Below are positions 43,385 through 51,393 of a DNA stretch of 64,000 nt, one piece after another (the stretch's first letter is position 1; the number at the start of each line of letters is the position of its first letter). The notes beneath the pieces are model-generated. The model was not told where the DNA came from. It saw only the letters and a program-made list of their open reading frames with translations, and did no database searches. The stretch spans positions 4,877,546 to 4,941,545 of the forward strand of contig NZ_CP036269.1 of the NCBI RefSeq assembly GCF_007744675.1, given 5' to 3'. Origin of the DNA: Gimesia alba (GTDB lineage: Bacteria > Planctomycetota > Planctomycetia > Planctomycetales > Planctomycetaceae). The translations under genes were made by a program, and so were the position numbers.

Positions 43385-45430
43385 TCAGTCGTTGATATCC
43401 TGTTCCGGAATGAATTTCAGTTTCGCCAGCCACTCCATCGACTGCTTCTGCCAGGCATCCCACATCGGGCCTTTGTAGCCATTTAAGCCGTGTCCTCCGG
43501 AAGGGAGTTCTAGAAGTTTTGAGGGAATCTGTTTCGCCTGCAGCGCTTGATAGAGAGCGCGACTGTTTTCCACAGGTACAGGCTTATCATCAATGGCGTG
43601 TGCCAGAAAAATGGGCGGCGTCTCGGAGGTGATCTGTTTTTCGTTGGAGAAGAGTTCGATCAGTTCCGGCGAGGGTTCTGCCCCCAGCAGATTCTTTTTC
43701 GAACCGCCGTGCGTTGTATTTCCCATCGTGACCACGGGGTAAACCAGGATTGCAAAGTCGGGACGACTGCTCTGGCGTCGGACGGGATCGTCTGATTGGG
43801 GATCGCCGGCGTCAAAATGTGTTGCCGCCGTTGATGCCAGATGCCCCCCTGCAGAGAAACCCATGATGCCGACTTTATGAGGATCAATGTTCCACTGCTT
43901 CGCATTTGCGCGGACAGTCCGAATGGCCTGTTGCGCGTCCATCAGCGGCACAAACGAACGTCCGTCTGGCATCCGATACTCCAATACGACCCCGGCAATG
44001 CCGTGTTGATTCAGCCATTGGGCAATGCGGTGCCCTTCTCCGCCGGTCACCAGTCCCCGGTAGCCGCCGCCCGGGCAGATGACGATCGCGGCACCGTTGC
44101 CTTTGATTGCTTCATGCACGGTGATTTTCACGTCTGCTTTCTCGAACTGATCGTCGCCCGTCGGCGCTTTACCGTTCCAGAGTGAGACCACTTTCGGCGG
44201 CAGGCTCGTCTGATTACCAGTGTCTGATTTCTTCTGCGGCGGTACGAGCAGCGTCGACAACACCTGTGCGTAAACGCGATGCCCGAAATCGTTCGGATGG
44301 TTGACGCCGTTACCGGTCAGATCCCAGTCTTGTTTCTGTTTGAGAAACTCGGTCCAGATGGAAGTCATGTCTGCCAACGCGACTCCCGGCCGACAAAGTT
44401 CCGCCAGTGCATCGCGGTATTGAGGAAACAGCTCGTGTTTGAGGCGGATCCAGTCTTTGTTACCGAGCATGGGCGCTAAAAGAATGAATTCGGTCTGAGG
44501 CCGTTTTTTGCGAATCTGTTCCATCAGGGCATTCGTATTGGCCTGATATTCTTTTACAGAGCGGCCTGCGGAATCGTTCATGCCAAACGCGATGATCACC
44601 AGATCGGGCTTGGACTCCACGACTTTGTCGACTTGCGTCAGCGCCCAGCGTGTATCTTTGCCGCCGACGGAAGGGTTTGCCATTTCAACTCTGTTCTGAT
44701 AGTGGTTCTGCAGATGTTCTTTTAACAAATCGGAAAATGCGGGTTGAAACGGTGCTCCACCGGCCCAGCCTGAAGCATTACAGCCGGTGGAAATACTGTC
44801 GCCCAGCAGCACGATCGAAACGGTATCGTGTTTGCGCAGTTTTTGAACCGTGCGCGGCAGGGCTTTCTCATCAAAGACCGGCACAATTTCTTTCCAGTCG
44901 ACCGGTTTGTGTTGGTAGGTAATGCAGGTCTGCATATTGTGATATTCCAGCTGACCACCAAAGAAAATTTCACCGTTACCATCACGGTGCGTCAGTTTGT
45001 GCCGTTGTGAATTATCAGGACGACGCAGATCTGCAGATGTCTTCGAAACGATTCGCGAATCTTTGGGAAGCGTTATCTCACGGGTTCCCGGTTTCCAGAG
45101 GTAGTCCCGGCCCTCTTCGTAAGTGATGTTACCCGCGGAGTTTCGAACGCTGAGTACTTTCTCGATCGGAATCAGGACCGATGCTTTCGCAATTCCGGTC
45201 TCTGGATCTCGAATAAACAGCACCGACTCTCCTTCAATAGTCTCTCCCTGCCAGAATGGTCTGAGCAGTTCTGGTGCATACTTCCACTCAGTGGGTTCAG
45301 CCGCCGATACTGTTTCTGAGAACCAGATGAAACCGGTACTCAAGCTGCAAATCAGAAGTAACACAGTTTGCACGACGTCAGTCCTGAACCGAATAAGCTG
45401 CCATTGACTGATAGAAAGTTGCCTGTTCAC
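43385..45430 (-). CDS. secreted SGNH esterase fused to an alpha/beta hydrolase
   Basis: About 681 residues. After a signal peptide comes an N-terminal beta domain, then an SGNH/GDSL hydrolase (GDSISTGC block I, GMNDSAGR block III, NGVNHPNDFGH block V with Asp/His). A BD-FAE-type alpha/beta hydrolase follows (AIVICPGGGYRGL oxyanion loop, GFSAGGHLA nucleophile elbow, AIDDKPVP Asp and SGGHGLN His). Both halves look catalytically complete, as in carbohydrate acetylesterases. The start is GTG 45430, with CGGAG six bases upstream; ATG 45454 is the alternative. Likely deacetylates polysaccharides. Confidence 0.85.
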   Translation of the reverse strand: MNRQLSISQWQLIRFRTDVVQTVLLLICSLSTGFIWFSETVSAAEPTEWKYAPELLRPFWQGETIEGESVLFIRDPETGIAKASVLIPIEKVLSVRNSAGNITYEEGRDYLWKPGTREITLPKDSRIVSKTSADLRRPDNSQRHKLTHRDGNGEIFFGGQLEYHNMQTCITYQHKPVDWKEIVPVFDEKALPRTVQKLRKHDTVSIVLLGDSISTGCNASGWAGGAPFQPAFSDLLKEHLQNHYQNRVEMANPSVGGKDTRWALTQVDKVVESKPDLVIIAFGMNDSAGRSVKEYQANTNALMEQIRKKRPQTEFILLAPMLGNKDWIRLKHELFPQYRDALAELCRPGVALADMTSIWTEFLKQKQDWDLTGNGVNHPNDFGHRVYAQVLSTLLVPPQKKSDTGNQTSLPPKVVSLWNGKAPTGDDQFEKADVKITVHEAIKGNGAAIVICPGGGYRGLVTGGEGHRIAQWLNQHGIAGVVLEYRMPDGRSFVPLMDAQQAIRTVRANAKQWNIDPHKVGIMGFSAGGHLASTAATHFDAGDPQSDDPVRRQSSRPDFAILVYPVVTMGNTTHGGSKKNLLGAEPSPELIELFSNEKQITSETPPIFLAHAIDDKPVPVENSRALYQALQAKQIPSKLLELPSGGHGLNGYKGPMWDAWQKQSMEWLAKLKFIPEQDIND

Positions 45431-45563
45431 AAGAATCTCCGTTTGCGCTATCATTGAAAGTGATCAGAGTTAGAATACAAGATCATTTATTGTAACTGCT
45501 TTCTCCGCGTTTGTCTGCTGAATAAGGGAACGGTTTGTTGAAACCAGTCAGGGAGGACACCTC

Positions 45564-46067
45564 ATTCCACTTCCGCCATTTCATTTCTGTCCCGGGTTGT
45601 TTGCGAAAGCCTTCGGCTCACGATCTTTCTGGTTCACTTCGTACGTGGCTGCCAATGTACTGATTGACCTGGAAGTGCTGTACTATCTCAGCAGAAATGA
45701 ACCGCCGCTTCACCGTTACCTGCATACGTATGCAGGGGGACTCGCTGCGGGGATGGTGGCGGGGCTGTTGATGTTCGGCGTCATTCAGGTTCTTCGTCGC
45801 CTGTTACCCGCCGATTCACGCTGGGAAAAACGCTTAGCGCAGACACCACGACGTCAGATGCTCCGGCAATCAATCTTAGCCGGCGTGATTGGTGGCGCAT
45901 CGCACATTCTGCTTGACAGTTTGATGCACGCAGAGATGCAGCCGTTCTGGCCGCTGGCTGAGGGAAATGTCCTCGCGGGAATCATCAGCGTGCCCGCTCT
46001 GCACATCACTCTGGCTGCGATTGGCTTCTTCGGCCTGATCTTCTGGCTGCTGCTCCGAGAACCGTAA
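45564..46067 (+). CDS. integral membrane protein, probably started at ATT
   Basis: About 168 residues with four hydrophobic segments. The frame is usually read from a TTG at 45597, but the preceding codons give MPLPPFHFCPGLFAKAFGS when ATT (45564) is read as start. That matches the MPxTPFHFGPG opening of a conserved membrane-protein family. GGGAGG lies seven bases before the ATT and there is no ATG/GTG/TTG between. ATT starts are known for a few genes such as infC. Later conserved residues are HRYLHTY and SHILLDSLMH (His/Asp), like membrane-bound metal-dependent hydrolases. Function unknown. Confidence 0.6.
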   Translation: MPLPPFHFCPGLFAKAFGSRSFWFTSYVAANVLIDLEVLYYLSRNEPPLHRYLHTYAGGLAAGMVAGLLMFGVIQVLRRLLPADSRWEKRLAQTPRRQMLRQSILAGVIGGASHILLDSLMHAEMQPFWPLAEGNVLAGIISVPALHITLAAIGFFGLIFWLLLREP

Positions 46068-46140
46068 TCCAAGTCTCTAACAGGCAACTTGGATGATGTT
46101 TATTGACTTTTGAACTTTCGTGCGTTTCCCAGTAGGATTC

Positions 46141-49100
46141 TCACTCTCCCGATGAGGAAATACTGGCCGAAAGCGGCGTGGGATCATATGGAATCGGTTC
46201 TCCATATTGCCATTCTTTTGAAGTATCCACTTGCAGAATGAACGGCTTGTGAGAAATGACTTTGGCCACGTATCGCAGATCCTGGAATCGATATTTCGTT
46301 TTCCAGACCCGATGCGAGACTTTCCAGTAGGCAGGCGGGTAAGTCTCGGGATAACTGCCTTTGAACGTCCCCTTTTTATCGGTACGGACTCCTGCCATCG
46401 AATTCATCGTTTCCGACTGCGTAAAGCCCGGAATCTTTGGAAAGCCGTAGACACTCCAACCGATCAGTGATTGATTTTTGAGGTCGACCACCTGACCAGT
46501 GATGGGAATATTTTTCACGAGATCGATTGTGCCTAAATCGAAAGACTCTTGATCCGGGATGTCATATCTCCTGCCTAAAACTCCACGCTGCTTTCGGGGC
46601 AGCCAGGAGTTCACAGCCGTGTATCCATCCGCATACCGAGAGATTCGCAGATTGATGGGCCCCGGTGGAACATAGCATTCGAACCGTCCCTCAGAGTCGG
46701 TCACCAGATCAAAATTTAACCACTCAAAATTCCCGGCCCGGTTACTCACCGTCTGTCCATAGATCAACTTCATCTCGTAGTTTTTTACTTTCTCCTTAGT
46801 ATCTGACTTTTGAATTCGTCCATACACTTTGACACCGGGATCGACTCGGATTTTGAGTTGCGTTTCCTGATTTGCTTTTACATCGATCCTGGCAGGCACA
46901 TCGGCCCGCAGACGTTGGTTCTCAGGCAAAAACGCCGGAACAAAAATCGAACCGACTGCCAATTTCGCAACCGAGAATGTTCCGTCCGCGCCGATGGGTA
47001 CATTGACAATATTTTTAAATCCGATTGGTCTTCGCGTCACAGATTGTAACGAGAACTGTAAATTCTTCGGTAACGTAGATCCTTCGGCAACCACCAACTG
47101 CCCTTTCACCGATCCCATTTCTGGAAGTTGCAGCGTGAAGTGCGGCGCCGTTTCCGTGGGGCGCACATTCAAAAAGAAATTCTGGTTATAATGCATACTG
47201 CCTGTGTTACCGGGCGGAATCAATACCATCCCCTTGATCGCCTGGGGAGCAACATGTGGCAAATGAGCCCTGCCGTCTGCTCCCGTGACTCCCGTCGACT
47301 GATCTTCCCATTTTTTCGGCATCGGATACCCAATTCCTCGCGGAACCCCAATATTACGAGGAATCACACGTACGCCTGAAACTGGTGCGCCTGCGGAGTC
47401 CTTCACATCAACCCAGGTGCCTGTCGTCGCAGCCAAAGACAACGTCGATTGTTTTCTTCTGCGCAAAGCAGCAATCACAGTTGACCAGTTGCTTCGCGCT
47501 GCCACGTACCCTTTGGCCTTCGCCCAGACAGCACCAAAATTGCGTGTCTCCCCTCCCTCAGCGGGCAATTTGATCTCATAATACCCCTCCGAATCGGCAA
47601 TCGCTGACGCGATGACACGGCCTCGGAGCTCTTGCATGTTGTTGATGTCTGAGTAAGCTATCAGAATCACCTCGGCACCGCCGATTCCCAGTTGATTCTG
47701 ATCCACAATCCGCCCAGCAATCGTATTTTTTTGTGGTATCTTAACCGCTGATTTTGCTTTTTCCATTTTACGATTCGACTGCTCAAGTATCTCTTTCGCG
47801 TCTGGCACGGCAGTCGATTTGACCGGAACCGGCTGTTTTGCTTTGGGCTTGGGTTGCAGCTCAAAGTTCACCACCGTTTCGCCTTCCTTGAACGGCGTTG
47901 ATTTGCTGACCGCCGTCTCATAGCCTTCAGCGCGAGCACGATAAGTGTAACTACCGTTATGGGGAGGCATGGTCACGCGTTTTTTGTATGTTCCGTTCTT
48001 GCCTCTGGTCGGATCATTGGCCCAAGATAAATGGCCAGGGAGCACGCCCACATTTTCAAACGCACGTTCTACAATAAATTTCTCGATGGGTTGTCTGGTC
48101 TTCGCATCAAACACTTTACCTGTAATCAACTGTGGTTGTTTCAGGGTGATCGTTTTCTCCGTTTCAGTCCCTTCTACCGTTATTTTGAGATCACGGATGT
48201 CGGCGAAACCAGGTTTTACAATATCATAGTAGATCGGCTCACCCGGTGGTGCATTCTCCCATTGCCAGTTCCCTTGCGCATCCGTTTCAGTCGGAATCGC
48301 GTACTCCTGGAGCACACTGATCGCTGTGGTAGCGTGCCAGCTTTTCAGCATCACCCATGCTCCCTCGATCGGTTGATCCTGGGAATCGACCACATGCAGC
48401 TTTAACTTCACCCCTGGCTTGAGGGTAAAGTTCACAATCCGTTTCTGTTCTGTGGAATCATTAAGCGGACGTCCGCCAAAACCGGGAACCGACTCGAACA
48501 CCGGCATAAAGCCGTGTTTCATAATCGTGATCGTAAACCGAATCCGATCGCTATTATTACGAAGCTCGAATAGTGGCGAAACTTTTTCAAAACGATACAT
48601 GCCCTCTGCATCCGTCCGCGCAATGGGCCCTTTTCGTGAAGAGAGATTCAATTCGCCCAATGCCAGTACTGCTCCTTGAACAGGAGTCCCCTCTGTATCG
48701 ACCACGCGTCCTGTGATCTCGAACCCTTTCTTCAGAGTCCAGGAATGCTTCAATTGTCGTAACTCGGGAATTTGCTTCGTTTGATCATAACTATTAGCAG
48801 GGCTGACGTAATCAGGATGAGACACTTTCATTGAAGCATCACTGATTGTTGCTGGTGCCAGGTCACAGCGCCACTGACCTTGTTGATCCGTCAGATAGGT
48901 CTTTTCATAGAAACCATTTTTCGCCCGATACACGGGGTTCGTGTCTTCACTGCTGGCAGAAAACAGAACACTGGCATTGGCGATCGGCTGGTTGTCTTCA
49001 TCGACGACAGTTCCACCGACTGTGATCGCTTTTGTCATTTGAAAAGTGAATTCCGCCGGCAGAGGATCTTCAGCGTAGTCCTGATTCCTACCCCAAAACG

Positions 49101-50580
49101 CCCGCATGGGAGCATAACCGCTGGCCCGCGCTAATAAATAACAGTACCGAGGCGTCCGCGTCGGTAAAGACACCGTGAGTTTTCCCTCCTGATCGCCCGT
49201 TTGCCAGACACGTTTCTCTTCACCACCTGGCTGAACACCAATCTCTGGGTTGGGGATGGGATTCCCGTCCGCATCGATCACACGAATCTGAACACGCCAC
49301 TCTTCGTTCGCTGATTCGGCGGCGACCGTTTTGTCAGTTACTTTTTCAGGAGTGACCGTATTCGGAGAGACGACTTGAGCACGAACGGCTGGCACCAGTG
49401 GGATAGCGGCAAGCATGATGCCCACAAGTCCAATGAACGCTGCCGACTTGAGATTCAATTTGACCGAAAGCCTTCGATCCGGTTTCATCAGCCGCGTGAT
49501 ACGTTGTTCCATGTCGCCCGCTTCGTCGAGCAGGGTCGTCGTCAATGGAACAGGAACGCCGCGAGTGACAGACCATTCGGCCACTTTGACAATCGCTTCC
49601 GCCAGGGGCAGCCCTTCGCCTAATCGCTGAACGACGTAATCGTCGCAGATGCGTTCCCGCAACTGGCTGATCTGACGATTGATCATGCGCAATAGCGGAT
49701 TCCACCAGAACCCGATCCCAGCCAACTGTTGCAGAATCGCGATCAGCGTATCGTGACGAGTGACGTGTGCCACCTCATGAGCCAAAACGCAGGCAAGTTC
49801 TGACTCATTGAGTGACTCGGCTAATCCTTCAGGTATGACAATCACCGATCGCCAGAGTCCTAAAGTCAACGGAGCAGGCACAATTTCTGATTCATACACA
49901 GGTGCCATTTTACTCTGTCCCATATCCGGGTTCACCTGCAGCATTGCATTCGTGATTCGTGGATCGGTTGCTGGCCGTAATGAGCGTCGCAGTCGTTGAA
50001 CGACCAACAATCCACGCACAAGCTTGATCAGAAACCAGACCGCAACGACTGCCCAAACCAAAGCCAGCATGACACCGATACTTTGAACCATTCCCGTACG
50101 CGTTCGTTTCTTGTCCGACGGTTCCACTCCGGGTGATGCGGCGACTGGCAGATCGCCTGCTTCTGAATCAGCGACGATTTCATTTTTTCGCCCGTTCTGT
50201 TCGGCTTCTGTGCTACTTTGAACGACGGCTGGTTCCTCTACAGGCGTCGTGAGTAATTTCGGTGTCCGAATCGGCATCGTCAGTGCATCATCGCCCTGAT
50301 CTGCTGGCAGCGAACCATCTAAGCCGCGAGAATCCTCACGGTCCAATGCGCCCATCAAAATCGGTACAATGCCCAGCCCTTGATGGGAGGCGCCCCAGAT
50401 CAGAAGCGGACTGACCAGCATCAACACGAGCGCCACACAGAACAACCCGTGCCGTGTGGGCAGCGCACAGCGACTCGATAATCGCCCCACCAAAACGGCG
50501 ACGAGTCCTAACGAGATCGAAGCCAGAGCGATATTCAAAGTCAACAAACCGACCTGGGGGGAAAACGCGAAAAAGGACAT
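46141..50580 (-). CDS. very large M56 (BlaR1-like) sensor with carboxypeptidase-regulatory repeats (pair 3)
   Basis: 1,479 residues. Four membrane segments; M56 domain with HEVAHVTRHD at about residue 267 and LRERICDDYVV downstream. A membrane helix near residues 380-405 ends at AQVVSPN. From about 430 to 1,450 there is an array of at least six carboxypeptidase-regulatory-like beta-sandwiches (VVDEDNQPIANASVLF, VVDTEGTPVQGAVLAL, VVDSQDQPIEGAWVML, IVDQNQLGIGGAEVIL, VKDSAGAPVSGVRVIP). The array probably forms a long extracytoplasmic arm. Start ATG 50580 with TAGGAG seven bases upstream; 10 bases after the BlaI stop. Confidence 0.85.
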   Translation of the reverse strand: MSFFAFSPQVGLLTLNIALASISLGLVAVLVGRLSSRCALPTRHGLFCVALVLMLVSPLLIWGASHQGLGIVPILMGALDREDSRGLDGSLPADQGDDALTMPIRTPKLLTTPVEEPAVVQSSTEAEQNGRKNEIVADSEAGDLPVAASPGVEPSDKKRTRTGMVQSIGVMLALVWAVVAVWFLIKLVRGLLVVQRLRRSLRPATDPRITNAMLQVNPDMGQSKMAPVYESEIVPAPLTLGLWRSVIVIPEGLAESLNESELACVLAHEVAHVTRHDTLIAILQQLAGIGFWWNPLLRMINRQISQLRERICDDYVVQRLGEGLPLAEAIVKVAEWSVTRGVPVPLTTTLLDEAGDMEQRITRLMKPDRRLSVKLNLKSAAFIGLVGIMLAAIPLVPAVRAQVVSPNTVTPEKVTDKTVAAESANEEWRVQIRVIDADGNPIPNPEIGVQPGGEEKRVWQTGDQEGKLTVSLPTRTPRYCYLLARASGYAPMRAFWGRNQDYAEDPLPAEFTFQMTKAITVGGTVVDEDNQPIANASVLFSASSEDTNPVYRAKNGFYEKTYLTDQQGQWRCDLAPATISDASMKVSHPDYVSPANSYDQTKQIPELRQLKHSWTLKKGFEITGRVVDTEGTPVQGAVLALGELNLSSRKGPIARTDAEGMYRFEKVSPLFELRNNSDRIRFTITIMKHGFMPVFESVPGFGGRPLNDSTEQKRIVNFTLKPGVKLKLHVVDSQDQPIEGAWVMLKSWHATTAISVLQEYAIPTETDAQGNWQWENAPPGEPIYYDIVKPGFADIRDLKITVEGTETEKTITLKQPQLITGKVFDAKTRQPIEKFIVERAFENVGVLPGHLSWANDPTRGKNGTYKKRVTMPPHNGSYTYRARAEGYETAVSKSTPFKEGETVVNFELQPKPKAKQPVPVKSTAVPDAKEILEQSNRKMEKAKSAVKIPQKNTIAGRIVDQNQLGIGGAEVILIAYSDINNMQELRGRVIASAIADSEGYYEIKLPAEGGETRNFGAVWAKAKGYVAARSNWSTVIAALRRRKQSTLSLAATTGTWVDVKDSAGAPVSGVRVIPRNIGVPRGIGYPMPKKWEDQSTGVTGADGRAHLPHVAPQAIKGMVLIPPGNTGSMHYNQNFFLNVRPTETAPHFTLQLPEMGSVKGQLVVAEGSTLPKNLQFSLQSVTRRPIGFKNIVNVPIGADGTFSVAKLAVGSIFVPAFLPENQRLRADVPARIDVKANQETQLKIRVDPGVKVYGRIQKSDTKEKVKNYEMKLIYGQTVSNRAGNFEWLNFDLVTDSEGRFECYVPPGPINLRISRYADGYTAVNSWLPRKQRGVLGRRYDIPDQESFDLGTIDLVKNIPITGQVVDLKNQSLIGWSVYGFPKIPGFTQSETMNSMAGVRTDKKGTFKGSYPETYPPAYWKVSHRVWKTKYRFQDLRYVAKVISHKPFILQVDTSKEWQYGEPIPYDPTPLSASISSSGE

Positions 50581-50590
50581 TCGGTTACTC

Positions 50591-50992
50591 CTACTTTTTA
50601 GACTTTGAATTTGATGACTTCGAATTGAGCAATTCACGTAAGCGTGTAATCTCAGCAGGCTTGATCTTCTTAGCTCCCAGTAAGCTCATCAGAAGATCGC
50701 TGGCGGACCCAGCGAAGTAAGAGTCGACAAACTCTTTCGTGATTCCGCGCGCTGCCTGTTCACGACTCTGTGTCGCGACATAACGAAAACCATCGTCGTG
50801 TTTCTTTCGCTGCAACCAGCCTCGTTTCTCCAAACGGTCGACTTGATTCAAAACCGTCGTCCGCGTCACCGCGCTCTGTTCGCAGATCTCCTGCCAGATT
50901 TGTGTGACGGTCGCACCAGCGTCCGGCCCGTTCCAGATCACTTCCAGAATCTGATATTGCGCCGGCGTCAGCTTCCCTTCAACATTTGACAT
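50591..50992 (-). CDS. BlaI/MecI-family repressor (pair 3)
   Basis: 133 residues of the BlaI/MecI winged-helix family: LTPAQYQILEVIWNGPDAGATVTQIWQEI, then TRTTVLNQVDRLEKRGWLQRKKHDDGFRYVAT and a Lys/Ser-rich tail. Two ACGACA-nn-TGTCGT palindromes overlap a good promoter upstream. It probably represses its own operon until the large M56 partner is activated. Confidence 0.88.
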   Translation of the reverse strand: MSNVEGKLTPAQYQILEVIWNGPDAGATVTQIWQEICEQSAVTRTTVLNQVDRLEKRGWLQRKKHDDGFRYVATQSREQAARGITKEFVDSYFAGSASDLLMSLLGAKKIKPAEITRLRELLNSKSSNSKSKK

Positions 50993-51022
50993 CGAACTAC
51001 CTCACATTACAAAACCAGTTAA
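50993..51022. other. 5' end of the gap before pair 3
   Basis: Leader between the BlaI ATG and its proximal operator. The full gap 50993-51393 holds, from left to right, this leader, operator 1, the promoter, operator 2, a short CACGAAA-type repeat fragment near 51235-51249, and a terminator at 51333-51370. Confidence 0.5.
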
Positions 51023-51065
51023 ACGACAGGTGTCGTCAGTATACACAAACGACACCTGTCGTCAA
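51023..51065 (-). promoter_or_regulatory. promoter flanked by BlaI operators, pair 3
   Basis: Minus-strand TTGACG (51060-51065) and TATACT (51038-51043) are separated by 16 bases, a good sigma-70-type promoter. ACGACAGGTGTCGT at 51023-51036 is just downstream of the -10 box, and ACGACACCTGTCGT at 51049-51062 overlaps the -35 box and spacer. Repressor bound at both sites would block polymerase. The GACA-nn-TGTC core is shared with pair 1. Confidence 0.8.
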
Positions 51066-51332
51066 CCTCAGTCTGAACAGAAACGGGAAATCACCAGAAA
51101 ACCGGAACCACATCTCAGTCAAAGTATGAGATTCTGTAGGCAACAGAAGCCTCCGCCTTGCATGCTCTGCTAAAAAGTGACCCGGATCATCTTCTGGGAA
51201 TGGAAAGCGGATTCTGATTTATTTTTTCTACTACGAAATTCACGAAAGTTAAGTTCAATATGATTATTCAGGTGTCCTTATCATCTCGACGATGTCTCGA
51301 TTGGTTTGTCAGAAACAGAAACCAGTTAATAC

Positions 51333-51370
51333 AGAAAGCCCTCTGAAACGAGAGTTCCATAGGGCTTTCT
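51333..51370. terminator. bidirectional terminator-like hairpin
   Basis: AGAAAGCCCT (51333-51342) pairs perfectly with AGGGCTTTCT (51361-51370), a 10-bp stem with an 18-base loop. T-tracts are weak on both strands. It lies downstream of the large gene that ends at 51394 on the minus strand and is probably its terminator. Confidence 0.65.
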
Positions 51371-51393
51371 ATTCCGATCAAGAAGTGAAACTA

